Source: Mediterraneibacter glycyrrhizinilyticus
Lineage (GTDB): Bacteria > Bacillota > Clostridia > Lachnospirales > Lachnospiraceae
Assembly: GCF_015560805.1 (NCBI RefSeq)
Contig: NZ_JADMSO010000012.1
Location: 1 to 64,000, forward strand
DNA: 64,000 nt
Reading direction: 5' to 3'
This document shows positions 60,288 through 64,000 of this stretch, piece after piece. Below the pieces are notes generated by a model. That model was given only the letters and a program-made list of their open reading frames with translations. It made no database searches and had not been told where the DNA came from. How positions within the stretch are numbered: the first letter of the stretch is position 1; every line of letters starts with the position of its first letter. Position numbers and translations under genes: made by a program.

Positions 60288-61076
60288 ATTGTTAAGTTTA
60301 CGATAATGATGTGGAAGAACACCGTAGGTATTTTGAAAATGTACTGTGAATGCACTGGCACTGGGGAAAGAGAGAAATGCAGCAATATCGGCAATGTTTA
60401 AGGTACTGTTTTTTAGAAGATAGGCTCCATATTTTAACTTCTCCTGACGGATATATTGGGAAGGTCGTACATGAAGTTCTTTTTTAAATAAATCCGATAC
60501 ATAATTGGGGCTAAGAGAGCAAATTTTACCTAATTCATTCATTGTGATTTTTGAGGTTAAGTTTGACATAATATATTCACAGCAGATTTTTAATTGAGGA
60601 CTGCATGCAGTGAGACGCCAATTTTGAATTGCTTGACAATATTCAAGAAAAGCCTGCCAGAATAAGTGATATATTTTTTCGATGTTGTTGATATTACTTA
60701 AGTATTGAATGTATACATCACTGATGGAATAAGCAAGAGTCTCCGGAAGACCGTTGTCGATAGCGGTACGACAAAAAAGAGTGATGGCAGATACAATTGT
60801 GAACCGAGCCTGCATCAATTCGTTTTCGGAAAGATTTCCGACATCAATCGTTAATAGCCCATCTTTTGAAGATGTGCGGATAAATTGTTCGGCAAGTGTG
60901 ACATTTCCAAGTGCGATGTACTCTAAGACTGCTTTCTCTATCTGACGCCGATTGGGAAAAGGAAAGGTGTAGTCGAGTTTCTCTGTTGCCTGTTTAAATG
61001 AGCGTTGATGAAGAAATTGTGAATGTTCAATGGATTTCATATTCCTATCCAGACTGATCTTGATATTTTTATCCAT
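60285..61076 (-). CDS. AraC family transcriptional regulator
   Basis: 263 residues with a helical N-terminal domain and C-terminal double helix-turn-helix (ITMNELGKICSLSPNYVSDLFKKEL; LNIADIAAFLSFPSASAFTVHF). The N-terminal part is not a typical cupin. It lies divergent from the rhamnosidase gene and is its likely regulator. Its TTTTAAAAGGAG leader gives a clear SD. Confidence 0.88.
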   Translation of the reverse strand: MDKNIKISLDRNMKSIEHSQFLHQRSFKQATEKLDYTFPFPNRRQIEKAVLEYIALGNVTLAEQFIRTSSKDGLLTIDVGNLSENELMQARFTIVSAITLFCRTAIDNGLPETLAYSISDVYIQYLSNINNIEKIYHLFWQAFLEYCQAIQNWRLTACSPQLKICCEYIMSNLTSKITMNELGKICSLSPNYVSDLFKKELHVRPSQYIRQEKLKYGAYLLKNSTLNIADIAAFLSFPSASAFTVHFQNTYGVLPHHYRKLNN

Positions 61077-61251
61077 ATAAAAACTCCTTTTAATTATTGT
61101 GATTATATATATAAATAAGTGAAATCATATATTTATTATAAAATACAAGTGATAATATTACAAATATAAAAGAGAAAAGAAACTAGAATTGTAGAAAATG
61201 ACCAAAAAGCAAATGCTTAAATTGGTTAAAGTAGACAAAGGAGAATGCGAT
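61077..61251. promoter_or_regulatory. Divergent AraC/rhamnosidase control region
   Basis: Very AT-rich. GATTATATATATAAATAA (61101-61118) recurs as a similar ATCATATATTTATTATAA further on, which may be paired half-sites for AraC. Individual promoter boxes cannot be fixed. Confidence 0.4.
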
Positions 61252-64000
61252 ATGGAATTATATGACCTTCGAGTGAACCATTTATGTAATCCCTTGGGAT
61301 ACGAAATGAACAAGACCGTGTTTTCATGGAAAGTTAAAAATGCAGTCGGAAAAAAACAGGAAGCTGCAAGAATACGAATCGGAGAATTGGAAAATTTTGA
61401 AACTTTGATCATGGATACCGGATTTTCAAAAAATCTTTCATCTATTGCATCCCAAGTGGATGTGCCGCTTATGCCGTGTAAACGATATTTTTGGGATGTT
61501 ACCGTGCGGACTGATAAAGGCGAAGAAGCGGTCAGCAGTGTTTCGTGGTTTGAAACCGGAAAGATGGATGAAGCGTGGCACGCCGAATGGATAACTTGTG
61601 ATAATCAGCAAAAAAGGCATCCGATTTTTAAGAAAAAGATTTCTTTAAGAGGAAAAGTAATAAGAGCGAGATTATATATTTGTGGTCTTGGTTTATATGA
61701 AGCTTTTTATGAGAATGAACGAATCGGCGAAGAATATCTGACGCCATATTGCAATGATTATAGTGAATGGGTTCAGTACCAGACCTATGATGTCACAGAA
61801 ATGCTTCAAAAAGAAGGAATGCTTTCGGTGCTTCTTGGAAATGGATGGTATAAAGGCAGGTTTGGTTTTGACAATCCATCGGAATCTGGATTTTACGGTG
61901 ATAAGTGGAAGTTAAGAGCTGAATTATCTATTGAATATGAAGATGGAAGCAAAGACATAGTTGGAACAGATGAAAGCTGGCGTGTGGAAAGAAGCAACTT
62001 GATATTTTCGGAGATTTATGACGGAGAACATAGAGATGACACACTGCCAAAACTTCCGGAGGAAGCCGCAATCGTGTGTGAGGCGGAAAAAGGAAAATTG
62101 ACTGCCAGACTTAGCACACCGGTAACCGTGCATGAGCAAATAAAACCAAAAGAACTGATTGTTACACCTAATGGAGAAACTGTATTAGATCTCGGACAGG
62201 AATTTACGGGGATTTTCAGCTTACAGGTGAAAGAAGAGAAAGGAACAAAAATTCATATACAGACAGGAGAGATTCTTCAGAACGGCAATTTTTATAGGGA
62301 TAATCTTAGAACCGCAAAGTCAGAGTATGTCTATATTTCAGATGGAAAAGAAAAAAATATATGTCCCCATTTTACATTTTACGGATATCGTTATGTAAAG
62401 ATTGAAGGTATGGAACATCTGGAAAAAGATGATTTTACCGGTTTAGCATTATATAGTGAGATTCCGGAAACCGGAAATGTTGAGACCGGGAACTCGCTTG
62501 TGAATCAGTTGATTTCGAATATCCGCTGGGGAATGAAGAGTAATTTTTTGGATGTTCCGACCGACTGTCCGCAGCGAGATGAAAGAATGGGATGGACAGG
62601 CGATGCACAGATTTTTTCGGCAGCAGCCACTTACCTGGCAGATACCTATTCATTTTATAAAAAATATCTTTATGATATGGCATGTGAACAGAAAACGCGG
62701 GGAGGTAAAGTTCCACAGGTTATTCCGAATTTCGGAAAGGAAGGAACTTCTAGCGTATGGGGAGACGCAGCATGTATTATTCCGTGGAATTTGTATTTAT
62801 TCTACGGAGATCAGACCATTCTGGAAGAACAATTTGAGAGCATGCGTTCTTGGGTGGATTACATTCGGCGAACGGATCAAAAAAATCATTGCTGGAGACA
62901 GGAATTTCATTACGGGGATTGGCTTGCGCTGGATCATCCGACCGGTGGTGAAAACGGGTTTTTGGGAGGCACGGACGAACGGTTTATCGCAGACGTATCT
63001 TATGCAGTTAGTGCCGGAATTGTGAAAAAAGCAGCGCATATTTTGGGCTTGGAAAAAGAGGAAGCAGAATATGGAGCTGTTGAGAATGCACAGTATGAAT
63101 GGATCCAACAGGAATATTACACAGCGACAGGAAAATGTTGTATACGGACACAGACCGCACAGCTTCTTACTTTAAAATATCATTTGAGTGAAAATGAAGA
63201 AGAGGCAAGAAAAATGCTTCGAATCTTATTGGATGAAAGTGATGGAAAATTACGAACCGGATTTGTAGGAACACCGCTTCTTTGTAAAGTGCTTTCAGAA
63301 AATGAGATGGATGACCTTGCATATGAACTGCTTTTGAATGAAGAATTTCCGGGATGGCTTTATGAGGTAAAACTAGGAGCAACGACAATATGGGAACGTT
63401 GGAACAGCTTGGATAAAAACGGCTGTATTTCGGGAACGCAGATGAATAGTTTGAATCATTATGCAGCGGGTGCGGTAGCAGAATGGATTTTTCGATATGC
63501 GGCAGGAATCAATATGGATGAAACGGATATTTCCAAGGCTGGATTTAAAGCGGTAAAGTTTACACCGAGATTAAACCAGACCTTAGGATATGCAAAAGCA
63601 TCTTATGAGTCTGCAATGGGATTGTACGCTTGTGCGTGGGAGTTTGAAGATGAAACGCATGTAAAAGTATCTGTTCAAGTTCCATTCGGAGGAAAGGCAC
63701 AGCTGATTATACCGGAGGCAGAAAAATCTATATTCGACAATAAAGAAAATCCAATGTTTGCGGATGTGAGAGACGGGATTTGTTATTTGACAGCAGGCGA
63801 TTATACGGTGGAATATACCATCGAAAAGAAACCGGCATCTTACAGTATTGATACATCCATGAGAAAATTGTTGGAGCAGAAGGAAATCAAGAAATTTATT
63901 GGTTCGATGATACCGCTTGAAACATTGCCGAGAGAATTTATGCCGATGTCTCTTAGAAAATTAGCAGTACAATTCGGAGGGGCTCAAGAGGAACAGTTGG
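61252..64000 (+). CDS. Alpha-L-rhamnosidase (GH78), 3' end outside the window
   Basis: At least 916 residues with no stop before the window ends. GH78 features appear in order: an N-terminal beta-sandwich, the Bac_rhamnosid_N ligand domain (WHAEWIT...GLGLYEAF), the conserved VPTDCPQRDERMGWTGDAQ near residue 435 with its catalytic acids in the (alpha/alpha)6 barrel, and GATTIWERW with a C-terminal beta domain near 800. It releases rhamnose from glycosides. No signal peptide, so it acts on imported substrates. ATG 61252 has AAAGGAG upstream. Controlled probably by the divergent AraC protein. Confidence 0.92.
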   Translation, partial: MELYDLRVNHLCNPLGYEMNKTVFSWKVKNAVGKKQEAARIRIGELENFETLIMDTGFSKNLSSIASQVDVPLMPCKRYFWDVTVRTDKGEEAVSSVSWFETGKMDEAWHAEWITCDNQQKRHPIFKKKISLRGKVIRARLYICGLGLYEAFYENERIGEEYLTPYCNDYSEWVQYQTYDVTEMLQKEGMLSVLLGNGWYKGRFGFDNPSESGFYGDKWKLRAELSIEYEDGSKDIVGTDESWRVERSNLIFSEIYDGEHRDDTLPKLPEEAAIVCEAEKGKLTARLSTPVTVHEQIKPKELIVTPNGETVLDLGQEFTGIFSLQVKEEKGTKIHIQTGEILQNGNFYRDNLRTAKSEYVYISDGKEKNICPHFTFYGYRYVKIEGMEHLEKDDFTGLALYSEIPETGNVETGNSLVNQLISNIRWGMKSNFLDVPTDCPQRDERMGWTGDAQIFSAAATYLADTYSFYKKYLYDMACEQKTRGGKVPQVIPNFGKEGTSSVWGDAACIIPWNLYLFYGDQTILEEQFESMRSWVDYIRRTDQKNHCWRQEFHYGDWLALDHPTGGENGFLGGTDERFIADVSYAVSAGIVKKAAHILGLEKEEAEYGAVENAQYEWIQQEYYTATGKCCIRTQTAQLLTLKYHLSENEEEARKMLRILLDESDGKLRTGFVGTPLLCKVLSENEMDDLAYELLLNEEFPGWLYEVKLGATTIWERWNSLDKNGCISGTQMNSLNHYAAGAVAEWIFRYAAGINMDETDISKAGFKAVKFTPRLNQTLGYAKASYESAMGLYACAWEFEDETHVKVSVQVPFGGKAQLIIPEAEKSIFDNKENPMFADVRDGICYLTAGDYTVEYTIEKKPASYSIDTSMRKLLEQKEIKKFIGSMIPLETLPREFMPMSLRKLAVQFGGAQEEQL

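Overview
The window looks like the chromosome of a spore-forming Lachnospiraceae bacterium (Clostridia, Firmicutes). This rests on strong AGGAGG-type ribosome binding sites with frequent TTG and GTG starts, SpmA/SpmB spore maturation genes, RicT, a split transketolase, YesM/YesN-type signalling, choline-binding-type wall repeats, and Clostridia-style proteins of the DUF975, Rpn and DUF885 families. No species is claimed.

Layout. 1-945: the 3' end of a 23S rRNA, then seven tRNAs (Asp, Val, Tyr, Thr, initiator Met, Phe, Lys) with no 5S gene between. 989-5563: a MATE exporter, TPP-riboswitch-controlled thiT, a PLP amino acid decarboxylase and a guanylate-kinase-like protein. 5866-9311: the housekeeping run holB-ricT-trmN6-like-rsmI. 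9686-18648: an Rpn-family nuclease, a DUF975/two-component operon, an ABC ATPase with broken motifs, an inositol monophosphatase, and spmB and spmA separated by a DUF885 metallopeptidase. 18780-25800: a YesM/YesN two-component system, an NCS1 permease, a dihydropyrimidinase/hydantoinase and a membrane-anchored BMP-type binding protein, read here as one sensing and uptake module. 25830-29862: a wall-binding repeat protein and a P2A Ca2+-type ATPase behind a large leader hairpin.

29946-37022 is the most unusual block: JetA-JetB-JetC (Wadjet/MksBEF SMC-like complex) with no JetD nuclease, followed on the same strand by a YfcE phosphodiesterase and a NYN/OST-HTH nuclease-like protein. 37076-43649: a MerR regulator divergent from a GNAT gene, a GH25/LysM muramidase and a second OmpR-type two-component system. 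43816-45976: SEC-C methionine aminopeptidase and a DUF1015 protein. 46213-52006: the uronate isomerase pathway genes uxaC, uxaB and uxaA with a LacI regulator and several palindromic operators. 52098-57493: two small proteins, a PFK with altered catalytic residues, dnaX-ybaB-recR and another LacI regulator. 57775-60206: an Fsa-type transaldolase and a split transketolase. 60285-64000: an AraC regulator divergent from a GH78 alpha-L-rhamnosidase that runs off the window.

Regulatory structure is rich. There are two leader hairpins whose 3' arm is the Shine-Dalgarno sequence, two sets of 11-bp-phased repeats upstream of two-component operons, a 19-bp-spacer MerR promoter, and a dispersed family of short palindromic intergenic elements (consensus arm TAGCGTCAGTGTACAAGG). 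No CRISPR array, insertion sequence or prophage was seen.
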